Source: Oscillospiraceae bacterium (GTDB lineage Bacteria > Bacillota > Clostridia > Oscillospirales > CAG-272). From it: 64,000 nt of DNA. A program made the translations under genes and the position numbers. The notes below the pieces were generated by a model. It was not told where the DNA came from. It saw only the letters and a list, made by a program, of their open reading frames with translations, and did no database searches. The stretch is taken from contig SVTR01000002.1 of NCBI GenBank assembly GCA_015063685.1, positions 1 through 64,000 on the forward strand. The letters are read 5' to 3'. Shown in pieces: positions 56,465 to 64,000 of the stretch; position 1 is the first letter of the stretch, and each line of letters opens with the position of its first letter.

Positions 56465-56516
56465 ATCCGATTCTCCTCACGATTCTATTTTGGTTCATTC
56501 CTGCTCTTTTTATTAT

Positions 56517-56545
56517 ATTTTATCATGCATTGACTGCGTTGTCAA
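56517..56545 (-). promoter_or_regulatory. Promoter of the DUF4279-AraC operon
   Basis: TTGACA (56540-56545) and TAAAAT (56517-56522) with a 17-bp spacer. Confidence 0.75.
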
Positions 56546-56587
56546 GCTCTAAGAGTAAATTATAATAGCACAATTGACAATGCAGAT

Positions 56588-56918
56588 AAATTGTTGTTTG
56601 GCGGCCGTGCCGCCTGCCACCGCTCGGGGTAGTGCATCCTATGCGTACCACATACCACGATGGAGAGTTGGTCAACAAAATTGTTGTTTACGGTTTTCTG
56701 AGCAACATGGTCGTAGGGGCGAACTGTGTTCGCCCGTAATAAAAAGTATATTGATAAGCAAAGGCTTTTGGGGAACGGCGGGCGAACGCAGTTCGCCCCT
56801 ACGGGTTCATAGTAAGCCCACGCAAACAACAATTTACCTACCCATCGCGTGACGCATTAGGCAGAGGATGCACTCCCCCGAGCGATGGCCGCGGGCACTG
56901 CCCGCTAAACAACAATTT
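56588..56918. mobile_element. Nested MITE-like elements with AAATTGTTGTTT ends and a REP doublet inside
   Basis: Outer ends AAATTGTTGTTT (56588-56599) and AAACAACAATTT (56907-56918) are followed inward by inverted arms sharing GTGCATCC. An inner pair of the same ends lies at 56678-56690 and 56824-56836. Inside that, two inverted REP units (56712-56736, 56778-56803) carry a GAACTG/GAACGC-type stem. No coding capacity. Confidence 0.7.
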
Positions 56919-56956
56919 ACATTTCTTCCGTAAGTTCCTATTCTCCCGGCAACCAG

Positions 56957-56985
56957 TTGACAAAACGCCCCAAATATATTATAAT
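56957..56985 (+). promoter_or_regulatory. Promoter of the U32 gene
   Basis: TTGACA (56957-56962) and TATAAT (56980-56985) with a 17-bp spacer, 32 bp before the ATG. Confidence 0.88.
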
Positions 56986-57016
56986 AAAAAGAAGACTTAC
57001 ATACGAGGTGTGATAT

Positions 57017-58294
57017 ATGCCCGAACTTTTGTCCCCTGCGGGGAATTTTGAAAAACTGGAATCTGCTCTGCGCTACGGCGCCGACGCCGTCTACCTGGCG
57101 GGTCAGAGCTTTGGTATGCGCTCCCAGGCGGGAAACTTTACAACAGAAGAATTATATAAAGCCGTCGAACTGACCCACAGCCTCGGCAAGAAGCTCTACC
57201 TGACCCTCAACACCATGCCGAGGACCGACGAATATCCCGACCTCTATAAATTTCTGGCCGACCTGCAAGGCTGCGCCATCGACGCCGTGATCGTTGCCGA
57301 CTTGGGAGTCTTATCGGTGGTTAAGGAGATGCTGCCCCACATGGAGATCCATATCTCCACCCAGGCCAGCATCATCTCCCCTGCCGCCGCCTGCGCTTAC
57401 GCCGCCCTGGGTGCCAAGCGTCTGGTGCTGGCGCGGGAGCTTCAATTCCATGAGATCAAAGCCATCAAGGCCGCTCTGCCCCAGGATGTGGAGCTGGAGG
57501 CGTTCATCCACGGCTCCATGTGCGTGTCCTACAGCGGCCGATGCCTCCTGGCCAACATGATGAACGGCCGCGACGGCAACCGCGGCACCTGCTCCCAGCC
57601 CTGCCGCTGGCACTACACACTTTACGAGGAAAAGCGTCCCGATTTCCCCATTCCCATTGAGCAAACCGAGCTGGGCACCTTTTTCATGTCCTCCCGCGAT
57701 ATGTGCATGATTCAGCATATCCCTGAGCTCATGGAAAGCGGCATCGACTCCTTCAAAATCGAGGGACGCATGAAGTCCGCCTACTACACCGCCGTGGTCA
57801 CCAACACCTATCGCATGGCTATGGACGCTTATACGCGCGATCCCGAGAATTATCAATTCGACCCAGCTTGGATGCGAGAACTGGAGAGCGTGTCCCACCG
57901 CGAGTACGCCACGGGCTTCTATTTGGACGATCCCATGAAGGAGCCTCAGCTGGTGCAGGGCGGTCACTATATCGGCGAGAAGGCATATTACGGCACCGCG
58001 CTGGCATACGATACGGATGAGGCCAAGGAAGAGCTATCCAACATCATGGCGCGGGGCGTGCCGCTCGAGAATGCCTCGGGTCGCCTCTATCGTTTTAAGG
58101 AAAAGAACAAGCTCCGTGCCGCCGACCGCGCCGAGCTGCTCTCACCCGGCCAGACGGGCAAATTCTTTTATGTGGGCGAGCTGTACGATACCACCGGTTG
58201 CATCCGAGCCAACATTCCCCACCCCCATATGACTTTTTGGGCAAGAGTCCCCTACAAGGTCACCCCGGGGGATATATTGAGAATCGGGCTATAA
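57017..58294 (+). CDS. U32-family protein, probable tRNA U34 hydroxylase TrhP
   Basis: A 425-aa protein of the peptidase U32 family. ELLSPAGNFEKLESALRYGA opens it; the Fe-S Cys residues lie in GSMCVSYSGRCLL and GTCSQPCRW; DSFKIEGRMKSAYYTAVV is the U32 signature. Members once called collagenase-like act in RNA modification: TrhP makes 5-hydroxyuridine at position 34 of tRNA, with prephenate-dependent activity. Length and the C-terminal domain (GDILRIGL end) fit TrhP better than RlhA. GAGGTG precedes ATG 57017. Confidence 0.9.
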   Translation: MPELLSPAGNFEKLESALRYGADAVYLAGQSFGMRSQAGNFTTEELYKAVELTHSLGKKLYLTLNTMPRTDEYPDLYKFLADLQGCAIDAVIVADLGVLSVVKEMLPHMEIHISTQASIISPAAACAYAALGAKRLVLARELQFHEIKAIKAALPQDVELEAFIHGSMCVSYSGRCLLANMMNGRDGNRGTCSQPCRWHYTLYEEKRPDFPIPIEQTELGTFFMSSRDMCMIQHIPELMESGIDSFKIEGRMKSAYYTAVVTNTYRMAMDAYTRDPENYQFDPAWMRELESVSHREYATGFYLDDPMKEPQLVQGGHYIGEKAYYGTALAYDTDEAKEELSNIMARGVPLENASGRLYRFKEKNKLRAADRAELLSPGQTGKFFYVGELYDTTGCIRANIPHPHMTFWARVPYKVTPGDILRIGL

Positions 58295-58365
58295 GAGTGC
58301 GAGGGGGACGAGGAGTACGCAAGGGCACTTTTTGAAAAAAGCCTCCTTGACCCCAAAAAACTTTA

Positions 58366-58527
58366 GGGAACCTCTAAAAACTCTATTGATGAGAGAGCCG
58401 TGAGGAAATTTTTCGTCAGATGATGCAATTTTTCGAACGCGTAGTGGCGCTACGCGAAGAAAAACGTGTGAAATATGACGGGAAAGTTACCACGGATTCT
58501 CCGTCAAGAGAGTTTTTAGAGGTGACC
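58366..58527. mobile_element. MITE, subfamily B, copy 2
   Basis: A 162-bp element with ends GGGAACCTCTAAAAACTC and GAGTTTTTAGAGGTGACC. TTTA is duplicated (58362-58365, 58528-58531). The internal stem is ACGCGTAG/CTACGCG. It ends 20 bp before the uppP ATG. Confidence 0.9.
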
Positions 58528-58547
58528 TTTAATAAAAGGGAGACATT

Positions 58548-59384
58548 ATGCTGATCATTGAACTATTAAAATCCCTCCTCTACGGCATCGTGGAGGGCAT
58601 CACCGAGTGGCTACCCGTGTCCTCCACGGGGCATCTGATCCTGATGGGTGAATTTCTGCCCATGGATGTGTCTGACAACTTCTCCGAGATGTACGACGTG
58701 GTCATCCAATTGGGTGCCATCCTCGCCGTCATCGTACTGTTTTTTCATAAGCTCAACCCCTTCGCCGCCTCCAAGAGCTCCGTTGAAAAAAAGGGGACCT
58801 GGTCCTTGTGGGCACGAGTCTGCGTGGCGGTCATTCCCTCGGCTGTTATTGGCCTGCTGTTGGACGACTGGCTGGACGAGCACCTTTACAACTACATCAC
58901 CGTGGCGATTACCCTGATCCTCTACGGTATTCTGTTCATTGTCATTGAAAAGTTGAGGCCCGCAAGCAAGGCCACCATTCAGACGGTAGACGGCATCAGC
59001 TACAAAACTGCCTTTCTTATGGGCGCTTTCCAAATGCTCGCCTTGATTCCCGGCACGTCCCGCTCGGGCTCCACCATTTTGGGCGGCATGCTGCTCTCGC
59101 TGTCCCGAGGAGCGGCGGCGGAATTTTCCTTCTTCATGGCTATTCCCACCATGCTGGGTGCTTCCCTGCTCAAGGTTGTCAAGCTGGTGCTGGAGGGCGT
59201 GGTCCTCACGGGCACCGAATGGGGCGTTTTAGCCGTTGGTTGCGTTTCGGCCTTCGCGGTGTCTCTGTGCACCATCAAATTCCTCATGGACTTCGTCAAG
59301 AAGCACTCCTTCTCGGTATTCGGCGTGTATCGCATTGTCCTCGGCGTGCTGGTGCTGGGATACTTTTTGTTCGTTGGAAGATGA
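58548..59384 (+). CDS. uppP: Undecaprenyl-diphosphatase
   Basis: A 278-aa membrane phosphatase of the BacA type that recycles the lipid carrier of cell-wall synthesis and gives bacitracin resistance. The two reentrant-loop motifs are present: EGITEWLPVSSTGHLIL (about residues 15-31) and GTSRSGSTILGG (about 168-179). About eight helices. AAGGGAG lies 7 nt before ATG 58548. Its leader begins inside or just after a MITE. Confidence 0.95.
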   Translation: MLIIELLKSLLYGIVEGITEWLPVSSTGHLILMGEFLPMDVSDNFSEMYDVVIQLGAILAVIVLFFHKLNPFAASKSSVEKKGTWSLWARVCVAVIPSAVIGLLLDDWLDEHLYNYITVAITLILYGILFIVIEKLRPASKATIQTVDGISYKTAFLMGAFQMLALIPGTSRSGSTILGGMLLSLSRGAAAEFSFFMAIPTMLGASLLKVVKLVLEGVVLTGTEWGVLAVGCVSAFAVSLCTIKFLMDFVKKHSFSVFGVYRIVLGVLVLGYFLFVGR

Positions 59385-59423
59385 TATAATCAGGCAAACA
59401 AGGTTCGCACCTATCAATGAACT

Positions 59424-59500
59424 GTAGGGGAGGCGTTTCGCCTCCCGCAACGCTCTACAGAAGAAAAGTCCTATTTCGGGAGGGGAAACCCCTCCCCTAC
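59424..59500. repeat. REP doublet (REPIN-like)
   Basis: GTAGGGGAGGCGTTTCGCCT then CCCG (59424-59447) faces CGGGAGGGGAAACCCCTCCC then CTAC (59478-59500). The GTAGGGG ends are outward and the stems differ from each other. Confidence 0.8.
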
Positions 59501-59527
59501 GAACTGACACACACGGGAGGTCTCACC

Positions 59528-60124
59528 ATGCCCCACAAAGAGAAATTAAATATTCCCTATCCCGTGGTGGTGGAGGGCAAATACGATAAGATCCGACTGT
59601 CCAATATCATCTGCGCCCACATCGTCACCACCGACGGCTTTGGGGTGTTCAAGGGGGAGGAAAAGCGGATGCTTCTCCGTCGGCTGGCGGAAAAGTCCCC
59701 CTTGATCGTCCTCACCGACAGCGACGGTGGCGGCAAGATCATCCGCTCTCACCTATCGGGAATGATCCCCAAGGACAAGCTGATCCAGCTCTATATCCCT
59801 CAGATCAAGGGTAAGGAAAAGCGCAAGACCGCCCCCTCTGCCGCAGGGACGCTGGGTGTGGAGGGCATGGAGGATGACCTGCTTTACGATCTGTTTCTCC
59901 CCTATGCCCAAGGCTCCGACACCTTGGAACGGGCACAGGAAAATCCCCTGTCCACCGCCGATCTCATGAGAGACGGTCTGACAGGCGGCTCCGGAAGTCA
60001 GGCCAAGCGGGACGAGCTATGCCGCAGCATCGGACTGCCTGCGGGCATGAACGCCAACGCCTTATTGGCGGCGCTGAAATTACTGTATACTTACGACGAA
60101 TATCTGACTTTGGTGGGACGGTAA
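59528..60124 (+). CDS. Ribonuclease M5-like TOPRIM protein (DUF4093)
   Basis: A 198-aa protein. The TOPRIM motifs are VVVEGKYDKIRL (Glu, about residues 13-24) and IVLTDSDGGGKIIRSHL (DxD-like, about 61-77). The C-terminal half with GVEGMEDDLLYDLF and SIGLPAGMNANALLAALKLL is DUF4093. RNase M5 matures 5S rRNA in Firmicutes, and this is its usual clostridial relative. ATG 59528 is chosen by family start; the upstream frame runs through REP units. Confidence 0.85.
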   Translation: MPHKEKLNIPYPVVVEGKYDKIRLSNIICAHIVTTDGFGVFKGEEKRMLLRRLAEKSPLIVLTDSDGGGKIIRSHLSGMIPKDKLIQLYIPQIKGKEKRKTAPSAAGTLGVEGMEDDLLYDLFLPYAQGSDTLERAQENPLSTADLMRDGLTGGSGSQAKRDELCRSIGLPAGMNANALLAALKLLYTYDEYLTLVGR

Positions 60125-60154
60125 AGCCGCCCACCGCATAGACTGAAAAGATCT

Positions 60155-60213
60155 GGGAACCTCTAAAAAACTCTATTGACGAGCGAGCCGCAAGGGAGTT
60201 TTTCGAGGTCACC
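60155..60213. mobile_element. MITE remnant, subfamily B
   Basis: A 59-bp internally deleted copy. The left end GGGAACCTCTAAAAAACTC and the right end GTTTTTCGAGGTCACC are kept; the middle is lost. Flanks are ATCT against ACTT, so the duplication has decayed. It lies 20 bp before the mgtC-like ATG. Confidence 0.75.
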
Positions 60214-60233
60214 ACTTTAAGAAAGGAGCCTTT

Positions 60234-60938
60234 ATGAACGCACTCCAAGCCTTTTGGCTCTACATCAAAGATTTCAATCTGCTCTCCGTCATCCTGCGAC
60301 TGGTTCTGTCAGCCATGGCAGGTGCCGCTATCGGTGTGGAGCGTGCTGCCCATGGTCGGGCGGCGGGTCTGCGCACCCATATGACGGTTGCCCTCGGCGC
60401 GGCTATGACCGCTATGGTAGGTCTTTACGCCGTACAGGTTCTGGGCTTTGACTCTGACCCCCTCCGCGTGGCCGCCCAGGTGGTCAGCGGTCTGGGATTT
60501 TTGGGCGCGGGCACCATCCTGCTCCGTCGGGGCGGCTCCCAAATCCAGGGTCTGACCACCGCGGCAGGCCTTTGGACGGTAGCGGCCATCGGCATCGCCA
60601 TGGGCATCGGCTTTTACGAGGGTGCTCTGGTTGCCACCTTGGCGGTGACCCTCATCCTCTCCATCATTTCCCGTGTGGAGTTTCGCATGAATCGCCAGCG
60701 TCAGCGGATGTCGGTCTATCTGGAGATCACAAGCGTGAATGCTGTGCAGACAACCGTTGCCACCCTGAAGCAGGACTATGGTGCCATTGAGTGTCAGGTC
60801 ACGCCCCCCCGCAGCGGCACTTCCCCCCATGTAGGCATTGAGGCATTGATCCGTATGCCCCCGAAGGTAGATATTGAAGCCAAGCTCACAAAGCTGAGCA
60901 AGCTGGAAAACGTGGTGTTCACCCTGCAAAATTTTTAA
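60234..60938 (+). CDS. MgtC/SapB-family membrane protein
   Basis: A 234-aa protein. The MgtC domain has four helices with RLVLSAMAGAAIGVER (about residues 23-38), AAGLRTHMTVALGAAM and GLGFLGAGTILLRRGG, followed by a soluble ACT-like C-terminus (about 155-234). MgtC proteins influence Mg2+ and phosphate balance. AAAGGAG precedes ATG 60234. Confidence 0.92.
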   Translation: MNALQAFWLYIKDFNLLSVILRLVLSAMAGAAIGVERAAHGRAAGLRTHMTVALGAAMTAMVGLYAVQVLGFDSDPLRVAAQVVSGLGFLGAGTILLRRGGSQIQGLTTAAGLWTVAAIGIAMGIGFYEGALVATLAVTLILSIISRVEFRMNRQRQRMSVYLEITSVNAVQTTVATLKQDYGAIECQVTPPRSGTSPHVGIEALIRMPPKVDIEAKLTKLSKLENVVFTLQNF

Positions 60939-60997
60939 TGGGCACACCCCCCTCCCAAGGTTTCAAACAGGCAAATAACCATTTCCCAACATAACAA

Positions 60998-61034
60998 AAA
61001 CAACCGAGCCATGCAAAGCTCGGTTGTTTTTTAT
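60998..61034 (+). terminator. Terminator of the mgtC-like gene
   Basis: CAACCGAGC and GCTCGGTTG with an 8-nt loop, then TTTTTT. Confidence 0.88.
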
Positions 61035-61059
61035 AAGTCAACTACCCTTACCGTTTATC

Positions 61060-62229
61060 TTAGCGCTTGATTCTGACCAGATTTTCCAAGCCCTCGTGAA
61101 TGGCTTCGCAAAAGATGATCACTTCTTCCTCGGTGTTGGTCTCGCACAAGCTGACACGGATGGTACAATCCGCGTCGGCGGCCGTCAGACCAAAGGCCAG
61201 GAGAGCGGCGCTGGGATGGGTTGCCCGGGCGGAACAGGCGGAGCCACTGGACACACAGATCCCCCTGCCGGACAAGTGGTTGAGCATGGTCTGTGACTTG
61301 ATTCGAGGCAAGGTGATGCTGAGCACGTGGGGAGCACGTTGACCTCCCGGCACGTTGAGGGTCACATTTTCTCCCGACAGCTTTTCCTCCAACAGGGCTC
61401 TGAGCCGAGCCATTTGATCAATATTGGCCTGATAAGCAGTCGAGACGTGAGCACAGGCGGCGCCAAAGCCCACAATGCCCATGAGATTTTCCGTTCCGGC
61501 GCGAAAGCCGCTTTCCTGGCCGCCTCCGTACAAATGAGGAGCCAACTGCTTGGTCTTATGAATGGCGGGAGACACATACAAAGCCCCCACGCCCTTGGGC
61601 CCGTGGATCTTGTGGGCGCTCACCGTCACAAGATCAGCTTTCAGAGCCGTCGGTGTAAAGGGAACCTTCAAAAAGCCCTGTACGCAATCACAATGGGTAA
61701 CGGTTTCGGGATGCTTTTTCTTAGCGGCGTCAAAGACCTTTTCCACCTCGAATCTTGCGCCGGTTTCATTGTTGACCAGCATCATGGTCACAAGAACCGT
61801 AGGCGTTTCCAAGGCTTGGATGGCGGCTTCGGTATCTAAGATTCCCCCTTTGGTGGGAATCCGAACCACCTCAAACCCCTCTTTTTCCAACCGCTCCAAG
61901 GAAGCCGCCACCGAGGGATGCTCGCAATCGGTGGTGACGATGCGGTTGCCGATACGACGAGGCTTCGCGTAAACGCTGCCGAAAATAGCCTGGTTGTTGG
62001 CCTCCGTGCCGGAAGCGGTGAAGATCAGCTCCGAGGGTCGGGTCAAACGAACCCCCAAAGCGGCGGCTACCTGTCCTCTGGCTTTTTCCAGCAGAAGGTG
62101 AGACGCCTGGCCTGCCCCGTGAAGAGAGGACGGATTACCGTAGATCTCCATAGCCTCGGTCATGGCCGCCTTCGCTTCATCACACAGCTCGGTCGTTGCG
62201 CTGTTGTCAAAATAGATCCATTGTTTCAT
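61060..62229 (-). CDS. Cysteine desulfurase (NifS/IscS type)
   Basis: A 389-aa PLP enzyme that takes sulfur from cysteine. IYFDNSATTELCDEAKAAM opens it, the PLP Lys lies in SAHKIHGPKGVGAL and the active Cys in SGSACSARATHPS, the short-loop (class I) form. It would supply sulfur for Fe-S clusters or tRNA thiolation. The start (ATG 62229 or 62232) overlaps the end region of the lipoprotein gene and has no clear ribosome site, so it may depend on coupling. Confidence 0.93.
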   Translation of the reverse strand: MKQWIYFDNSATTELCDEAKAAMTEAMEIYGNPSSLHGAGQASHLLLEKARGQVAAALGVRLTRPSELIFTASGTEANNQAIFGSVYAKPRRIGNRIVTTDCEHPSVAASLERLEKEGFEVVRIPTKGGILDTEAAIQALETPTVLVTMMLVNNETGARFEVEKVFDAAKKKHPETVTHCDCVQGFLKVPFTPTALKADLVTVSAHKIHGPKGVGALYVSPAIHKTKQLAPHLYGGGQESGFRAGTENLMGIVGFGAACAHVSTAYQANIDQMARLRALLEEKLSGENVTLNVPGGQRAPHVLSITLPRIKSQTMLNHLSGRGICVSSGSACSARATHPSAALLAFGLTAADADCTIRVSLCETNTEEEVIIFCEAIHEGLENLVRIKR

Positions 62230-62239
62230 CATTTCATTA

Positions 62240-63334
62240 TCAGTCAAAGAAGGTGCGGAAATAGAGGGCCTGCTCCATGGCTTTCACGTCGTCCAGGTGC
62301 GCTTCATACTGCTCGGGAAGCGCGGTGTAGGTCATGGTATAGATCATGCCCACCAGGCAAATCGTCTGCCGCACGTGGTAGCTCGTGCCGCCCAGGGTAT
62401 ACGTATATTCATATACCTTGGCATCCTTCTCTCCCTTGCCTCCGTTATGCAGCTTGAGGTCGGTTTCGCTGATCAGCGTAAAATTCTCCAGAGACGCTTC
62501 ATACTGTTGTCTGCAAAGCTCCCAGTATTTTTCCACCGTATAGGTAGCGTCCTCACCGATGTCATAGGAAAGCATGCTGACGTTCGAACGATCCTCTTCC
62601 GAAGCATACACCAGGTTTTGGCCGTTATTCACATCGCGGATCCAGGACTCAGGGGCGAAGAAGCGATAAGCCACCTCGTTGTCGGAGACCAGCTTCATGC
62701 CTTCGGGGGCCGTCACATTATCGGGCACCTTGCGCTCATGCTCACCCTCGTAGGGGAAGGTCTCGTAGGTAATGCACGCCAAAATACCGTCCACAATATC
62801 CAGCCAGGTATCAAACTTATCTGCGGGGGCGGAATAAGTAAAGAGGAAGAAGCGTTGCTCCCTGACACGGTATATCAGCACTTGACGATAACGTCGGCTC
62901 TCAGGCTTGTTCTCCCCTTCCGAGTCGATCACCACCGTGGCCTTATAGGTCATATCCACCGACCGCTGATCCTCCAGACCCTCCTCAAAATATTTTTCCT
63001 GCTCATAGCCATCCAGCTTGGAGATCTCAGCCACGTGAGCCTCCTTGAACTGCTGTATGGGAGAGGTCTCCTTGGATTCATCCACGGTAAAGGGTATCTG
63101 CACCATAGAGACCGCGGCGTTTTGAGAGGATACGATATAGGCGCTGGAAATACCGCTTTCGGTGTTGACCGTCCATTGGGTGGGCACGAAGAAGCGGAAA
63201 TATTCACCGTCACAGGTGGCGTACTGATAGCCGTCGGGTACCTCCGAGGTGGAGGCGCAGGAAACAAGGCCGCCGGCCAGCAGACAAAGTGCGAGCAGGG
63301 CACACAGAAGACGGGAAAGTGGGGTGATTTTCAT
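62240..63334 (-). CDS. Lipoprotein with two PsbP-like repeats
   Basis: A 364-aa secreted lipoprotein (signal LLCALLALCLLAGGLVSC; lipid Cys about residue 26). Two similar halves are visible: DGEYFRFFVPTQWTVNTES near residue 42 and NEVAYRFFAPESWIRDVNNG near residue 219. Each is followed by a VSM(V/L) strand and a YTYTA/YTYS-type end. This matches a PsbP/Mog1-like fold present twice. Its role at the surface is unknown. It is upstream of the cysteine desulfurase. Confidence 0.8.
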   Translation of the reverse strand: MKITPLSRLLCALLALCLLAGGLVSCASTSEVPDGYQYATCDGEYFRFFVPTQWTVNTESGISSAYIVSSQNAAVSMVQIPFTVDESKETSPIQQFKEAHVAEISKLDGYEQEKYFEEGLEDQRSVDMTYKATVVIDSEGENKPESRRYRQVLIYRVREQRFFLFTYSAPADKFDTWLDIVDGILACITYETFPYEGEHERKVPDNVTAPEGMKLVSDNEVAYRFFAPESWIRDVNNGQNLVYASEEDRSNVSMLSYDIGEDATYTVEKYWELCRQQYEASLENFTLISETDLKLHNGGKGEKDAKVYEYTYTLGGTSYHVRQTICLVGMIYTMTYTALPEQYEAHLDDVKAMEQALYFRTFFD

Positions 63335-63370
63335 GGTAAATCTCCTGATTTTTCAAATAGTATGTATGAT

Positions 63371-63526
63371 GGGACATCTCTAAAAACTCATCGCACGCCG
63401 ATATGACGATGCTTTTTCTGTCATACGTCACAAATTCTTTCGCATAGGGTCAACTATGCGTGCAGATTTTTGTTTGACGAAAGAATCCCTCGCATCTCGC
63501 CGCACGCTGAGTATGTAGAGATACCC
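63371..63526. mobile_element. MITE, subfamily A, copy 4 (inverted)
   Basis: A 156-bp element, ends GGGACATCTCTAAAAACTC and GAGTATGTAGAGATACCC. TATGAT is present on both sides (63365-63370, 63527-63532), longer than the 4 bp of other copies. It lies just upstream of the lipoprotein start. Confidence 0.85.
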
Positions 63527-63642
63527 TATGATACATGATTAGCGTTAAGCGGATATAAACCCAAGGGTTATATTCCATTTTAGTATACCATAAAAACATG
63601 AATTCTGCAAGAGAAAACGGGAATTTTCTCTTGCAAAATACA

Positions 63643-63676
63643 AAAAAGAGGATGCTCATTGATGGGAGCATCCTCT
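63643..63676 (-). terminator. Terminator of the leucine-rich-repeat gene
   Basis: AAGAGGATGCTC and GAGCATCCTCTT, then TTTTT on the minus strand. Confidence 0.85.
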
Positions 63677-63689
63677 TGGGGATATAGAT

Positions 63690-64000
63690 TTACTGCTCGG
63701 GAGTAATGTCGCCGTCGGCGCAATGGATGGTGGCGGAGGTCAGGGAATCATTGCTTCTTCCAATATTCATTTCCCTCCACTGCGCTTGGGTGCCGGAATA
63801 GTGGACATCCGTGAGCCCCTGACAATCAAGAAACGCCTGAATACCGATGCTCGTCACGCTGTCGGGTATGTTGATGCTCACAAGTCCTGTGCAACCGTAA
63901 AACACATAATTATCAATACTTATCACACTTCCGTCTGTGGGAATCTCGCTATTTTGACAACCGGCAACCAGCATCTTGTTATTGGTTTCAATCAAGCAGT
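63690..64000 (-). CDS. BspA-type leucine-rich-repeat protein, C-terminal part
   Basis: The frame is open to the right edge, so only the last 103 or so residues are seen. They show LRR_5/BspA units: CLIETNNKMLVAGCQNSEIP, ISIDNYVFYGCTGLVSINIP, SVTSIGIQAFLDCQGLTDVH and the typical closing YSGTQAQWREMNIG, a phrase common to the ends of such arrays. These are usually secreted or surface proteins of gut bacteria. The N-terminus and anchor lie outside the window. Confidence 0.88.
   Translation of the reverse strand, partial: CLIETNNKMLVAGCQNSEIPTDGSVISIDNYVFYGCTGLVSINIPDSVTSIGIQAFLDCQGLTDVHYSGTQAQWREMNIGRSNDSLTSATIHCADGDITPEQ

Overview
The window looks like a chromosome segment of a Gram-positive, spore-forming-lineage anaerobe of class Clostridia, probably an uncultured gut member of or near the Oscillospirales. 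The evidence is SpoVG, many AGGAGG-type ribosome sites, near-perfect TTGACA-17-TATAAT promoters, a lysine riboswitch, class A RNase P RNA, and families typical of gut Clostridia (HAAS/DUF4097, DUF4886, DUF4299, DUF6273). Anything below class is inference. The genome carries many small non-coding repeats.

Left part (0-12 kb). Three tandem promoters fire off the left edge, probably into an rRNA operon. A PadR-HAAS-DUF4097-SLOG operon with a palindromic operator follows. Next is an SdpR/SdpI-type operon that also encodes a two-gene ABC exporter. An amino-acid-type ABC importer follows, and its binding protein appears to be circularly permuted. Then come a Sel1-repeat protein, a possible 65-nt RNA, an aldo/keto reductase and rnpB.

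Middle part (12-38 kb). A MATE/nucleoside hydrolase/oxidoreductase operon is followed by an MFS carrier and a four-gene NAD-salvage-like cassette headed by pnuC with a possible riboswitch. Next are GH43, an orphan sugar-binding lipoprotein, a five-tRNA operon (Val-Asp-Phe-Gly-Cys), proA, fumC, a cluster of unknown secreted or membrane proteins, malic enzyme, a REP-associated transposase with REPs inside its own gene, pcp and a DUF4886 protein.

Right part (38-64 kb). A lysine riboswitch controls an NhaC-type carrier, so this is probably a lysine transporter. It is followed by MarR, a GH123-like enzyme, a three-gene operon of unknown function, a phosphodiesterase, spoVG, murC, asd, a CBM9-like protein, three tRNAs (Gly, Arg, His), a glycyl-radical-enzyme activase, an XRE-TPR-GNAT fusion, AraC, a U32 peptidase/tRNA hydroxylase, uppP, a ribonuclease M5-like protein, MgtC, a cysteine desulfurase, a lipoprotein and the end of a BspA-type leucine-rich-repeat protein.

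Repeats. Seven copies of a roughly 160-bp MITE family with terminal inverted repeats are present, four of them with clear 4-bp target duplications. There are REP palindromes with a matching RAYT gene, two large arrays of short hairpins sharing a 4+4 mirrored layout, and nested elements ending in AAATTGTTGTTT. No CRISPR array, prophage or complete IS other than the RAYT gene was seen.
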